Source of the DNA: Phyllobacterium phragmitis
GTDB taxonomy: Bacteria > Pseudomonadota > Alphaproteobacteria > Rhizobiales > Rhizobiaceae
Assembly: GCF_002980495.1 (NCBI RefSeq)
Contig: NZ_PVBR01000022.1
Span: forward strand, 1 to 64,000
Direction: 5' to 3'
DNA: 64,000 nt
The position numbers and the translations under genes are program-made. A model generated the notes under the pieces. It did no database searches. It saw only the letters and a list, made by a program, of their open reading frames with translations, and was not told where the DNA came from. Each line of letters begins with the position of its first letter. The first letter of the stretch is position 1. Below are positions 26,149-35,489 of the stretch, piece after piece.

Positions 26149-27108
26149 CTACGCCTCGATTTCGACCACCGGTGTCAGCGCCTGACCGAGTGTGAACCAC
26201 TGTACCACATTGTCGACGACAAGTTTGGCGACGGCTGCCCTCGTTTCGACCGTCGCGGCGGCGATATGAGGGAGGACGGTTACATTCTCTAGTGCCAGCA
26301 GGTCGGGCGAGACGGCGGGCTCGTTCGCGAATACGTCTAAGCCGGCAGCCGCGATGGTTCCGTCAGCAAGCGCGCTGATCAACGCCGCCTCGTCTACGGC
26401 AGAGCCCCTTCCTACGTTAATGAAAACACCCTTGGGACCGAGCGCCTCGAAAACGTCCTTTCCGATCGCACGATCGCTCGAAGGGCCGCCTGGCGCGGCG
26501 GCGATGAGAGTGTCTACCGTTGAGGCAAGCTCGATCAACGATGGACAGTACCGATAAGGCACGTCCTCCACCGGCCGCCGGTTGTGATATGCGATTGGCA
26601 GGCCGAATGCTTCGGTTCGTCTTGCTATGGCTCGACCGATCCGGCCGAGACCAAAAATACCAACTGTGCGGCTGCGAAGCGTCAGCGGCGACAACGGATA
26701 GGCTTGCCCGCGCGCCCAATGCCCCGCACGAAGCCATGCCTCAGCTTTGGAAAGGCGTCGGACCACATTGATCAACAAGCCAATCGTCGCGTCGGCAACC
26801 TCATCAGTCAGGACATCGGGCGTGTTCGTCACGACAATTCCCCTGGCAGCGGCATGGCGCACATCGATTCCGTCATAGCCCACGCCGAAAGAGGCGATGA
26901 GTTCCAGATTCGGCAGGCGGTCGATGTCCGCGGCATCAAAGCTGCCGATGCACGCAACAGCTCGGACACTTGCCGCCTCCAAAGCAGACAGGCTGCGGAT
27001 GTCCGCCGCTTTGACCTCAAGCAGATTGCAGCTTCCGTATAGCCCCGTTTTTACGGCCGTATCCAAGGCCGGAAAGATGAGGACGGTGGGTCTTGACGCG
27101 GCTGACAC
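26149..27108 (-). CDS. D-2-hydroxyacid dehydrogenase (NAD(P)-dependent)
   Basis: 319 aa cytoplasmic enzyme of the D-isomer-specific 2-hydroxyacid dehydrogenase family. The Rossmann motif is GIFGLGRIG (about 150-158). The catalytic Arg lies in NVGRGS, the Glu in FANEP and the His in LPHIA. The glyoxylate/hydroxypyruvate reductase branch is the closest in feel, but the substrate is not certain. It is the last gene of the TRAP operon, 37 bases after dctM, so it probably acts on the imported acid or its product. Confidence 0.85.
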   Translation of the reverse strand: MSAASRPTVLIFPALDTAVKTGLYGSCNLLEVKAADIRSLSALEAASVRAVACIGSFDAADIDRLPNLELIASFGVGYDGIDVRHAAARGIVVTNTPDVLTDEVADATIGLLINVVRRLSKAEAWLRAGHWARGQAYPLSPLTLRSRTVGIFGLGRIGRAIARRTEAFGLPIAYHNRRPVEDVPYRYCPSLIELASTVDTLIAAAPGGPSSDRAIGKDVFEALGPKGVFINVGRGSAVDEAALISALADGTIAAAGLDVFANEPAVSPDLLALENVTVLPHIAAATVETRAAVAKLVVDNVVQWFTLGQALTPVVEIEA

Positions 27109-27145
27109 GGCAAATTCTCCAGGGTTGACAGGTACGGCGACGCTT

Positions 27146-28426
27146 CTAACGGACCCCCAGCAGATAGAGAGATCCGAGGCTGATCATCGGCACATAGGTA
27201 ATCAGCACCAGGCACAGAAGGATCACACCTACGAGGGGAACAAGATAGGGGATCATTTTGTGCAACGAGATCTTCGCGACGGCACAGGCCGCGAATAGAT
27301 TGACCCCAAAAGGAGGGGTGATCATCCCCAGTGCCAAATTGGTGATCATGATCATCCCGAAATGCACCGGATCGATGCCATAACGCTGCGCGACAGGTGC
27401 TAAGATCGGCGCGATGACGACAATCGAAGCCGACGTTTCGATGAACATGCCGATCAGGAACAACAAAAGGTTCACCGCAAGAAGGAAGGCAAAACCGTTG
27501 TCAAACGTCGAGACGATCCAGCCACTGATGGCTGCGGGAACACCGGCTCTGGTCAGCACGAAGGAAAACAGTCCCGCCATCGAAATGATGAACATGATGA
27601 TGGCGGAGGAAAGGGTCGACCGGCGCAGCACGCTGATCAGATCCCGTACTCCCATTTGACCATAAACCAACATGCTGATGGCTAAAGCATAAAACACCGC
27701 CACCACAGAGGCTTCCGTGGGCGTGAAGACCCCGCCATAGATCCCGCCCAGAATGATGACCGGCATCGCCAACGCGAGACCTGATCTGCGTAGGCTTGGA
27801 AGGAATTCCTTTTTGGGAAATGCGGTTCCCATCGGCTCGTGCTTCAGGCGCGACCAGATCACCACGAATGTCCCGAGGGCAATCGCGATCAGCAGTCCCG
27901 GCCCTAAGCCTGCAACAAAAAGGTCCCCCACTGGTGCACCGGCCGAGACGCCGTACAGGATCATCGGAATGGACGGCGGGATGACGACGCCGAGTTCGGC
28001 GGCAGTGGCCTGAAGCGACGCGGCAAAGCCGACAGGGTAATTTTGCCGGACCATGGCCGGGATAAGGATCGCGCCGATCGCATAGGTCGTGGCGACACTG
28101 GAACCGGACACGGCAGCAAAGATCATGCAGACAAGAATGCAGGTCAGCGGCAGCCCGCCGCGGGTCTGGCCGATCACGCTTTCCACGAGATCCACGAGCC
28201 GTGAGGAGATGCCGCCGGCCGCCATGATGTTGCCTGCCAGGATGAAAAAGGGGATTGCGGCAAGCGGAAACTTATCGAGCGCGATGAAGGCCTGCTGCGG
28301 CACGACAATGAGCGGCAGATTGGAAAAACTGACGGTACCGACCACGCCCGCGATGCCGATGGCTACGGCCACCGGAACGGATAGTCCCATGAGGACCACC
28401 AGAATAAGGATCATCATAACCAGCAT
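27146..28426 (-). CDS. TRAP transporter large permease (DctM family)
   Basis: 426 aa with about 12 hydrophobic segments and many Gly/Pro-rich helix turns, for example GIASSRL-like ISSRLVDL near residue 70, AELGVVIPPSIPMILYG near 150 and MITPPFGVNLFAACA near 370. It is the large membrane subunit that drives Na+-coupled uptake of an organic acid delivered by the DctP protein. It lies 8 bases after dctQ. Confidence 0.93.
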   Translation of the reverse strand: MLVMMILILVVLMGLSVPVAVAIGIAGVVGTVSFSNLPLIVVPQQAFIALDKFPLAAIPFFILAGNIMAAGGISSRLVDLVESVIGQTRGGLPLTCILVCMIFAAVSGSSVATTYAIGAILIPAMVRQNYPVGFAASLQATAAELGVVIPPSIPMILYGVSAGAPVGDLFVAGLGPGLLIAIALGTFVVIWSRLKHEPMGTAFPKKEFLPSLRRSGLALAMPVIILGGIYGGVFTPTEASVVAVFYALAISMLVYGQMGVRDLISVLRRSTLSSAIIMFIISMAGLFSFVLTRAGVPAAISGWIVSTFDNGFAFLLAVNLLLFLIGMFIETSASIVVIAPILAPVAQRYGIDPVHFGMIMITNLALGMITPPFGVNLFAACAVAKISLHKMIPYLVPLVGVILLCLVLITYVPMISLGSLYLLGVR

Positions 28427-28434
28427 GGTGCACC

Positions 28435-28956
28435 CTACCCTGCGTTTTCTGTCTGATGGTCGCCTGTTTCGCGCGGGTCGAGTACATTCGCGAGAAGGGC
28501 GATGGCGGAAAGAACGGAGCCGACCGGAAGGGCCGCATAAACCCAGGATGCGGAGATCCCAAGACCTGCAATGGTCTGGAAGCGGACCCGCCAGACGAGC
28601 GCGCAGCCGAACCAGAAAAGCACAAACAGCAGCACTAGAATGGACATCGCAATCAGCGTCCTGACGAACATGCGGAACGTGCCGGTACTGATGCTGAGCG
28701 CCAGGTCCACGGAAATGAGCGTACCGGTTCGCATGGCGGCGGCAAGCGTCACATAAGTCATCCAGATCAACGTCGCTTGGATAAGCGGCTCAGACCATGA
28801 AGCAGGCGCGTGGAAGACGAAGCGTGCAAGGACCTGAAACAGGCCCACGACGGCGGCGAGCGCCAGGCTGGCGGTGCCAAACGCCACCGCCGCCTGCGTG
28901 ATCCGGCCTTCCGCTTTAAGGAAGGCCGAAATCAAGCGCGAGCGTGCATTCATCAC
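28435..28956 (-). CDS. TRAP transporter small permease (DctQ family)
   Basis: 173 aa with four predicted membrane helices and the conserved RFVFHAPASWSEPL and WMTYVTLAAAMRTG segments of DctQ. It forms the membrane complex with DctM. Its ATG overlaps the dctP stop by 4 bases. Confidence 0.9.
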   Translation of the reverse strand: MMNARSRLISAFLKAEGRITQAAVAFGTASLALAAVVGLFQVLARFVFHAPASWSEPLIQATLIWMTYVTLAAAMRTGTLISVDLALSISTGTFRMFVRTLIAMSILVLLFVLFWFGCALVWRVRFQTIAGLGISASWVYAALPVGSVLSAIALLANVLDPRETGDHQTENAG

Positions 28957-29927
28957 TGCGTCTCGCGGATCGCGTCGAGCGTGTCCTGTCCGAACTGCTT
29001 GGCGAAATCCGCATACAGATCATCGAGCTTCGCGCGAAACGCCTCCTTGTCGACATCGGTGACGATGGTCATCCCCTGCGCCCTCAAGGTATCGAGCCCC
29101 GTTGTCAGGACCACCTCAACTTCCTTGCGATTGCGCGTCATGGCGTTTTTTGCAGCCGTTGCGAACGTCTGCTTGTCCTCGTCCGACATCGAGGAATAAA
29201 CGTTCGGCGAAATCAGCAGGACCAGTGGCGTAAATGCATGATCGGTGAGGCTGAGATACTTCTGCACTTCACCAAAGCGATTGTTGATGATCGCCCCCAC
29301 TGGATTTTCCTGACCGTCGACCACTCCCTGTTGGAGAGCAGTGTAGACTTCGGGGATCGCCATCGGCGTCGGCAGCACACCAAGCTCTTTCCAGACCGCA
29401 ATGTGAAGGTCGTTCTGCTGCGTGCGGATCTTCAGGCCCGCGACGTCGGCCGGTTCCTTGACCGGGCGAACATTGTTGGTGAGCTGACGAAAACCCATGC
29501 CACCGAACCCGAGGCCAACCAGGCCTTTTTCGGGCAGGCTATCGAGCATGCGCTGGCCAATGGGGCCGTTGAGCACTGCTTCGGCATGGTCGAAGTCACG
29601 GAAAAGGAACGGGATGTCGAAAAGCGCGAATTCCGGAGCGAAATTGACGACGATCGATGTGCTGACAACCGTCATGTCCACAGTGCCAAGTTGAACGCCT
29701 TCGATGACCTCGCGGTCGCCCCCCAGAGCACCTCCGCCCTGTAAGCGAATGGCGATGCGCCCGTTGGTCTTTTCCGCAATCTCTTGTGCAAATTGCCCCA
29801 TGGCAATCGCTTCAGGAGCATTCGTTCCGCCGACAAAGCCGAGGTTGAGTGTGGTCTCTGGTTCGGCAGACGCCGTACCGACCAGGCCCGCGAAAGCCAG
29901 GCATGCAGAAAGCAGATGTCGTTTCAT
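28953..29927 (-). CDS. TRAP transporter solute-binding protein (DctP family)
   Basis: 324 aa periplasmic protein with a signal peptide (cleavage near residue 21, TASAEP). The DctP-family region with the ligand-gripping Arg is seen in LKIRTQQNDLH (about residue 155), along with the ALQQGVVDGQENP segment. It captures an organic acid for DctQM. The ligand is probably a sugar acid, given the enolase-superfamily enzyme next door. Confidence 0.92.
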   Translation of the reverse strand: MKRHLLSACLAFAGLVGTASAEPETTLNLGFVGGTNAPEAIAMGQFAQEIAEKTNGRIAIRLQGGGALGGDREVIEGVQLGTVDMTVVSTSIVVNFAPEFALFDIPFLFRDFDHAEAVLNGPIGQRMLDSLPEKGLVGLGFGGMGFRQLTNNVRPVKEPADVAGLKIRTQQNDLHIAVWKELGVLPTPMAIPEVYTALQQGVVDGQENPVGAIINNRFGEVQKYLSLTDHAFTPLVLLISPNVYSSMSDEDKQTFATAAKNAMTRNRKEVEVVLTTGLDTLRAQGMTIVTDVDKEAFRAKLDDLYADFAKQFGQDTLDAIRETQ

Positions 29928-29962
29928 GTCATTTTCCTCCTCAAAAATGGCTGGAGCGTTAT

Positions 29963-31114
29963 CTAAAGCTCCAGCACCCAGTGGTCCTTCACATGATCGG
30001 CCAGGCGGCTGATATCGATGTCCACTCCAAGACCCGGCCCATCGGGGATCGAAAGGTTGCCTCTCGCATCGGGCTTCGGATCGTAGATCAGCGATCGAAG
30101 CGGGTTGAAGCTCATGTCGTATTCAAAAAGCGGGAACGGCAGCCGCCCCAGCCGCGGGCTCAGGACCGCAGCGAACTGAAGCGAGGCCAAAAAATTGATG
30201 CAGGAGCCCCACACATGGGGCGCAACCGGAACCTCGAAGGCGTCCGCCAGTCCAGCGATGCGCATCCCTTCGGTGAGCCCACCGCACAGCGCAAGGTCGG
30301 GCTGGATGACGTCAAGCGATCCGTCACACAGAATGTCACGAAACGCCTGAACACCGCAGAAGGACTCTCCGCCAGCCAGCGGCACCGGCAGAAGTTCCGA
30401 GAGCCGCTTATAGGCGGGGAGATTATCGTGCGAAACCGGCTCCTCGAGCCAACCGAGATCAGCATCCTTCGCCTCGTGGGCAAGCGCAACGGCATCGCGC
30501 ACGTTGGAAGACTCGTTGAGGTCAGCCATCAGGAAAGCGTCCGGACCCAAGATGCTACGCGCCTGCCAAATCACACGTAAATCTTCGCGCGGCGACGCCC
30601 CGATCCGGATCTTGACCGCCCGAAAGCCCGCTTGTGCATACCGTGTTATCTCCTCGGAGAATCCGGCATATCGATCTTCTCCGGCCGGAAGAAGCGGTCC
30701 GCTGGCATAGGTCATGACGCTGTCGCGCAATGCGCCGCCAAGAAGAGCATGGATTGGCTTGCCAACGAGACGGCCAAAAACGTCCCACATGGCGATGTCG
30801 ACTGCGCTGACCGCCATATGCGCCTGTCCGCGTCGATCGGGGACCGCCACCTTGAGCATCCGCTCTTGAGCGGCACGGGGATTGGTGGCATCGGCTCCTA
30901 GAATGATCGGTGCAAGAACGGATTTAGTCAGTGCGCCGGCCGATCCGGGATAAGCCCAGGTCTCGCCCCATCCGACTGCTCCAGAACGGGTCGTCAGCTT
31001 GACCAGGAAGACCGCACGTTCATTGAACACCCTCAACGCGTTGCCGGCCACCATTGGCATCTCGCATCGAAGCTGAAATCCTTCGACCTTGACGACCTGC
31101 GAACTCCCCACCAC
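29963..31114 (-). CDS. Mandelate racemase / enolase superfamily enzyme (sugar-acid lyase or cycloisomerase-like)
   Basis: 383 aa. N-terminal capping domain and C-terminal barrel. Metal ligands are visible as Asp (MADLNES), Glu (WLEEP) and Glu (GGES). The catalytic His is in APHVWG, paired with Asp in IQPDLALCGG. The usual K-x-K base motif reads VKIRIG, so Arg replaces the second Lys. The C-terminal half (HVWG, LQF, FNPLR, IPDGPGLG) recalls galactarolactone cycloisomerase-like proteins, but substrate assignment is inference. It is the first gene of the TRAP operon and is divergent from the LysR gene. Confidence 0.85.
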   Translation of the reverse strand: MVGSSQVVKVEGFQLRCEMPMVAGNALRVFNERAVFLVKLTTRSGAVGWGETWAYPGSAGALTKSVLAPIILGADATNPRAAQERMLKVAVPDRRGQAHMAVSAVDIAMWDVFGRLVGKPIHALLGGALRDSVMTYASGPLLPAGEDRYAGFSEEITRYAQAGFRAVKIRIGASPREDLRVIWQARSILGPDAFLMADLNESSNVRDAVALAHEAKDADLGWLEEPVSHDNLPAYKRLSELLPVPLAGGESFCGVQAFRDILCDGSLDVIQPDLALCGGLTEGMRIAGLADAFEVPVAPHVWGSCINFLASLQFAAVLSPRLGRLPFPLFEYDMSFNPLRSLIYDPKPDARGNLSIPDGPGLGVDIDISRLADHVKDHWVLEL

Positions 31115-31153
31115 TCGATCCTCCCGTCATGCACTTGCACCCTGGGAGATACC

Positions 31154-31182
31154 CATTTAGTTTCCCCGCAACAAATTAAATG
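31154..31182. promoter_or_regulatory. Possible LysR operator between the enolase gene and lysR
   Basis: The inverted repeat CATTTA ... TAAATG spans 29 bases in the 96-base divergent region, about 30-60 bases from each start. Position and size suit a LysR-type site controlling both directions. Confidence 0.4.
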
Positions 31183-31210
31183 TTTTGCCCATCTCGGATT
31201 GAATTTTTAA

Positions 31211-32119
31211 ATGAGTCGGATCACCATCGCCCAACTTGAGGCGTTCTTCTGGACCGCGACCACGCGTTCTGTGGATCAGGCTGCTAAACGCCTGCATCTT
31301 TCCCAGCCTACGATCTCACTTCGGCTGAAGTCATTGGAAGCGGCGTTGGAAACAAATTTGTTCGATCGGGTTGGGCGGGGAATACGGCTGTCGTCAGATG
31401 GGCTCGCATTGCTGGAAGATGCCCGCGAAGTGCTGGATGGTGTCCAGAGAATCGCATCGCAGAAAAACGACGGCCGTGTAGGTGGCCGCATCCGTGTCGG
31501 CTTTTCCGAAGGTTTCGCGATCATCTGTCTGTCGCCGATATTGGCGAAATTGCACCGGCTCTATCCGGATCTCAGTCCAGAACTCATGGTGTCCACCACT
31601 CCGTTCATAGAGCCCGATCTCCATGCGCGTGAACTTGATCTGGCCTTTTTAGTTAATCCCACCGAGCACGGCGACTTCCGTCTGGTCCCGATGGGAGCGC
31701 AGCCCACGTCATGGGTGGCTTCCGCCCGATGGGACCTGCCCTCCGTTGTAACGCCCCATGACCTAATGTCGCATCCCATCATCTCTAACCCGATCGGAAG
31801 CATCAATTACCGGCAGGTCAGAGGATGGTTTGCAAGCGCCGGGCTCAGTCCAAAGAGACTGGACACCTGCAACAGTGTCGCCATGCTCGCCCATCTAGTC
31901 AATACAGGCGTCGCGATCGGCGTGTATCCCAGTAAGATGGCAGAGCGCGAATTGGAGGATGGCACGGTGCGTCTGCTGAACACCGTCCCGCCGATCCCCG
32001 ATACACCGGTCTTCGCCAAATATCCGTTCGACGCCGAGAGCCCTAACGCCCGGGCCTGTGTGAATACGGTGCGTGAAGTATTGGCGGAGCTGAATTACCT
32101 GACAGCCTTGAGCGTGTAG
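31211..32119 (+). CDS. LysR-family transcriptional regulator
   Basis: 302 aa. The N-terminal winged helix-turn-helix (RSVDQAAKRLHLSQPTISLRLKSLE, about residues 19-43) is followed by a LysR substrate-binding domain. It is divergent from the enolase-TRAP-dehydrogenase operon with 96 bases between, so it probably senses the imported acid or a metabolite and controls that operon. Confidence 0.9.
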   Translation: MSRITIAQLEAFFWTATTRSVDQAAKRLHLSQPTISLRLKSLEAALETNLFDRVGRGIRLSSDGLALLEDAREVLDGVQRIASQKNDGRVGGRIRVGFSEGFAIICLSPILAKLHRLYPDLSPELMVSTTPFIEPDLHARELDLAFLVNPTEHGDFRLVPMGAQPTSWVASARWDLPSVVTPHDLMSHPIISNPIGSINYRQVRGWFASAGLSPKRLDTCNSVAMLAHLVNTGVAIGVYPSKMAERELEDGTVRLLNTVPPIPDTPVFAKYPFDAESPNARACVNTVREVLAELNYLTALSV

Positions 32120-32149
32120 ATAGCGTGACCTTGCCCTGGAGACGCCGCT

Positions 32150-32285
32150 AGTGGTTTGTTTCTAACATTTGAGTCCGATGGAATTGGACGCAAATGTGTA
32201 AAAGAAACAAACACAAACAAAAGGTTATCTAGTGGTTGGGCCGACGTTTCGCGGGAGCGAAGCGTCGGAGTCAATCCACTAGCCG
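32150..32285. repeat. Two adjacent long imperfect stem-loops
   Basis: The first pairs TTGTTTCTAACATTTG-AGTCC with GGACGCAAATGTGTAAAAGAAACAA across a short loop. The second pairs CTAGTGG with CCACTAG and, inside, CCGACGTTTCGC with GCGAAGCGTCGG. Both have the look of mobile palindromic units, and the first shares the AATTGGACGCA core of the Bru-RS-like repeats. Confidence 0.6.
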
Positions 32286-32454
32286 GTCCTCTCCATATCC
32301 GCGAAATTCGGCCCTTTGTGTTGACGAAACTCACTGAACAGATTGCTGAATTCAGCACTGTCCATACAGCTCCTCATCGCACGCTGGCGGCTGCTTCTTC
32401 CAGTCTGGCGAGGTGCTTACGGCAGATCGCATCGACCAGACTATTCCAACCGCA

Positions 32455-32530
32455 GCAACAGCGGTATCGGTGAGGCATGGATTCCTGTGCCCGGGCCTGT
32501 GCTTGTCACAGGAATCCATGCCTCGTCATC
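32455..32530. repeat. Short palindromic repeat, family 2, copy 2
   Basis: GAGGCATGGATTCCTGTG and CACAGGAATCCATGCCTC form perfect 18-base arms around a 15-base loop. A diverged copy lies at 15050-15104. It is non-coding. Confidence 0.7.
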
Positions 32531-32880
32531 TCCACAGCTCCGGCGATGCAGAATGATAAGGCTGGACGATTCCATCAAAACAGGAACTGCTTTAGTCTAC
32601 CCACACAGAGCTAAAGCCAGCCGACGAAGTCGCGGAAGAACTCGATCGGGCATCCGCTAACAGAGCATCGCTCCTTCACGGCGAAGCTGATCCATTGGTT
32701 TCCGTCGATGTTGAATATTTGAGGCGAAGGGAGAGAGCGTCTTGCGTGTGGTTATGGTCGCCGAGGCCTGCCACCGCGAACATCAGCATCCTCCCAGCGC
32801 GATGCTGATGTACCCGGTGGCTCAGTGATGCCCTTTTGGACGGAAACTGCCACAGTCATCAGCGGTCGGCAAACTCGACG

Positions 32881-34041
32881 TCAATTCCCCAGGAGCTTGA
32901 GCCAGGCTTCAAAGGAAGAAGATTCCTCCGGCTCGGCATGCGAAGCGGCATGAGCGAGGGGCCCGGGAGCTATCGCGCTTCGGGCTTCGCGAGGACTGTA
33001 GCCAAACTCCTGGCTGAAGGCCCGGCTGAAATTGGCGGCTGAATCAAAGCCGACAGCCTCTGCGATATCAAGGATACGCTGATTGTTCGCTGGGTCGCTC
33101 AGCGCGGTATGGGCCGCGAGAAGCCGCCGTCTGCGAATGTAGTGGAGAACACCGCCGCTCGGCTCGAACAACTGATAGAGACGTGTGCGGGAGATACCTA
33201 GCACCCCGCACAAATCGTCCGGCGTAAGCTTGGGCGAATGAAGGTTGCGGTGGATATGCTGACGAGCGCGCTCCATTAATCCGAGTCCCGCCTGTTGTTC
33301 GACCGTCACGTGTTCGGCGGGCGACGAGAGGCAATTGATGATCATGTCACGCACAGTATGTACGATCCTCGGCAAGTCTTCGGCAACGAGACTGTTCAGG
33401 GTTGCCTCAAGACCGCTGACATACTCGATCAGGAGCTTCGCGAGATTATCCGACAAAATTGCATTGTTAGCCATGTCGAGGATACCCGGCGTATCGGCAA
33501 AGAGATCGCGGGGCATGTAAAGAAAGATCGCTTCGGACTCGGTTATTCGCCCTCGAAACGGATGGCCGAGCGACCTGAACTCCGCCTTGCCGGGTTCGCT
33601 TTCAGCGACGAGACCGTCCACCTCTGTCCATGCCCGTCCGCAGCGAAGCATACCGGCATACCAGTGGTCGATAGGGCTGGCGCGCAGACTGGCGGCAGAA
33701 CGCGCGTAGCTATGGGCCGGTACACGCTGCTCGACGATGAGCATGCCACCAAGATTCCAGGCCGTATGATCGGCCTGGAATCCATCGTCCGCAGAGATGC
33801 CGTCCGGCAACATCACCTCAACAAGCGATTCCATATGCATTTGCCAGGCGCTGAACTGATCCGCCGGCGCCAGGTTGTGGGTCGAGAAACGTAAAGGCGC
33901 GAGCGCCGGCGCGGGAGGCGGGCTGGACCGGCCCTGGTAGGACGATTCGCGCGGCCAACGCCGCCGCTCGATGTCTGAGGTCCTTCCGATTGCAGTGGGT
34001 AGTTTGCCGTCTTCTTCGGGTCTCGTTGGACAACTGATCAC
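32881..34041 (-). CDS. AraC-family transcriptional regulator
   Basis: 386 aa. An N-terminal region with an AraC-binding-like domain (about 50-230) is followed by a C-terminal double helix-turn-helix (about 265-365) with LTPDDLCGVLGISRTRLYQLF and IAEAVGFDSAANFSRAFSQEFGYSPREAR. The last 20 residues are an extra tail. The start at 34041 is uncertain because the first 45 residues are poorly conserved-looking. It lies alone between the repeat-rich stretch and the polysaccharide genes; its targets are unknown. Confidence 0.88.
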   Translation of the reverse strand: MISCPTRPEEDGKLPTAIGRTSDIERRRWPRESSYQGRSSPPPAPALAPLRFSTHNLAPADQFSAWQMHMESLVEVMLPDGISADDGFQADHTAWNLGGMLIVEQRVPAHSYARSAASLRASPIDHWYAGMLRCGRAWTEVDGLVAESEPGKAEFRSLGHPFRGRITESEAIFLYMPRDLFADTPGILDMANNAILSDNLAKLLIEYVSGLEATLNSLVAEDLPRIVHTVRDMIINCLSSPAEHVTVEQQAGLGLMERARQHIHRNLHSPKLTPDDLCGVLGISRTRLYQLFEPSGGVLHYIRRRRLLAAHTALSDPANNQRILDIAEAVGFDSAANFSRAFSQEFGYSPREARSAIAPGPLAHAASHAEPEESSSFEAWLKLLGN

Positions 34042-34439
34042 AGAGTTCTCCCAGCAGAATCAAGCCCTCCGTCCGTTCCCCGGAACCAGAAAGTGGGAGT
34101 CATTGGGACTTTTTTGGGGCACTCCTCAACACTCCCATCGCGAAGCCAAAAATCAAGTTCTCACGGATGTTCCTCCAGAATCGATCTCCGGCACTCCTGG
34201 ATTACGCGGTAGGCGGAGAACGCAGTCCAACCGCAACAGAAATGTACGCCATGATAATTTTCCGGATGTAGAGATAACGACAATCCACAAATATGTATGT
34301 ACGAAGTACAAATACCATCGTTCGCAATCCTTACGAATCATGAAGATAAATCTATCGATGACTACTTTGGTAGATCGAGGATTTATTTATTCATTATTTG
34401 CTAAGAAGAAAAGCATGACGAAAATATAGTGGGGTTATC
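34042..34439. other. AT-rich intergenic region upstream of the polysaccharide operon
   Basis: About 400 bases, markedly more AT-rich from about 34250 to 34435 than the rest of the window. It presumably carries the promoter of the rightward polysaccharide genes. A small palindrome, TGTACGAAGTACA, lies at about 34297-34309. No gene is seen. The composition break marks a possible boundary of acquired DNA. Confidence 0.5.
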
Positions 34440-35489
34440 ATGGGTGAATTGTATAAAACGCGCTTCCGTTCTGCCGTAACATCGGTACAGAATGACACCC
34501 GCTTGCTATCCAGGAATGAGGCGCCACGGCGGATTCTCGTTGCCGGTGGAGCAGGTTTTCTTGGATCGCATCTATGCGAGATCCTACTGCGCGCCGGACA
34601 TAAGGTGATCTGCGTCGACAATTTCTCGACAGGCCTCCGCCGCAACGTACGGCATCTGACGCGCTTCGATACCTTCAGCATCGTCAGCCACGATATCATC
34701 GAACCGATCGATCTCCTGGTCGACGAGATCTACAATCTCGCCTGCCCCGCATCACCGCCGCACTATCAAGCCGACCCGATCCACACGATGAAAACGAGTG
34801 TTTTCGGTTCGCTCAATCTTCTGGAACTGGCGGTGCGTCACAATGCACGCATTTTCCAGGCATCGACATCCGAGATCTACGGCGATCCGCATATTCATCC
34901 GCAGGTCGAGAGCTATTGGGGTAACGTCAACTCGTTCGGTCCCCGCTCTTGCTATGACGAAGGCAAGCGCTGCGCGGAAACCCTGTTCTTCGATTTCCAT
35001 AAAAAATACGGCCTTGAAATCAAGATCGCGCGCATCTTCAACACCTACGGTCCGCACATGCGGCCCGATGATGGCCGTGTCGTCTCCAACTTTATCGTTC
35101 AGGCGCTGAAGGGCGAAGACATAACGATCTATGGCGACGGTTCGCAGACCCGTTCGTTCTGTTTCGTCGATGACCTGATCGACGGCTTCGTTCGGTTGAT
35201 GGGCGCTGCACCATCATTCGACAGCCCGGTTAATCTTGGCAATCCCGGAGAATTCACCATTGGCGAGCTTGCCGAGCAAGTGATCGAGATGACGGGCTCC
35301 TCTTCGAAAATCGTCCATTACCCGCTGCCGGTCGACGATCCGCGCCAGCGCCGGCCCGACATCTCGCTCGCCAGGCGCGCACTGGATTGGCAGCCGAAAG
35401 TGCCGCTGTCGGTTGGGCTGAAGGAGACGATCCTTTATTTCGATCGACTCCTCGCTCAGACGAACCAGGATCTCGTAGAGGTCGCCTGA
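34440..35489 (+). CDS. UDP-glucuronate decarboxylase (UDP-xylose synthase)
   Basis: 349 aa short-chain dehydrogenase/reductase of the extended type. The NAD motif GGAGFLGSH is near residue 37, a Thr/Ser stretch lies in STSEIYG, and the catalytic Tyr-Lys is in SCYDEGKR. The pattern with PASPPHYQ and [10 protein letters not shown] is that of UDP-glucuronate decarboxylases, which convert UDP-GlcA to UDP-xylose. It is the first gene of the block. Its stop overlaps the galE start (TGATG). The UDP-GlcA would come from the ugd product encoded three genes later. Confidence 0.88.
   Translation: MGELYKTRFRSAVTSVQNDTRLLSRNEAPRRILVAGGAGFLGSHLCEILLRAGHKVICVDNFSTGLRRNVRHLTRFDTFSIVSHDIIEPIDLLVDEIYNLACPASPPHYQADPIHTMKTSVFGSLNLLELAVRHNARIFQASTSEIYGDPHIHPQVESYWGNVNSFGPRSCYDEGKRCAETLFFDFHKKYGLEIKIARIFNTYGPHMRPDDGRVVSNFIVQALKGEDITIYGDGSQTRSFCFVDDLIDGFVRLMGAAPSFDSPVNLGNPGEFTIGELAEQVIEMTGSSSKIVHYPLPVDDPRQRRPDISLARRALDWQPKVPLSVGLKETILYFDRLLAQTNQDLVEVA

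Larger units (their letters stand above)
32120..32880. other. Gene-poor, repeat-rich stretch
   Basis: About 760 bases between lysR and the AraC gene. It holds two large stem-loops (32150-32285), the perfect palindromic repeat at 32455-32530, and a short motif (CGATTCCATCAAAACAGGAACTGC, 32567-32590) whose inverse recurs at 53134-53157. From about 32610 to 32750 one forward frame reads with coding-like composition (PADEVAEELDRASANRASL...), but it has no start and no family I recognise. A 10-base hairpin (CATCAGCATC / GATGCTGATG) lies near 32783-32813. No intact gene is seen. Confidence 0.55.

Noticed and set aside
32610-32760. Coding-like forward frame in the repeat-rich stretch
   Set aside because: No start, no stop-bounded gene and no family match; kept only as a note in the intergenic entry.
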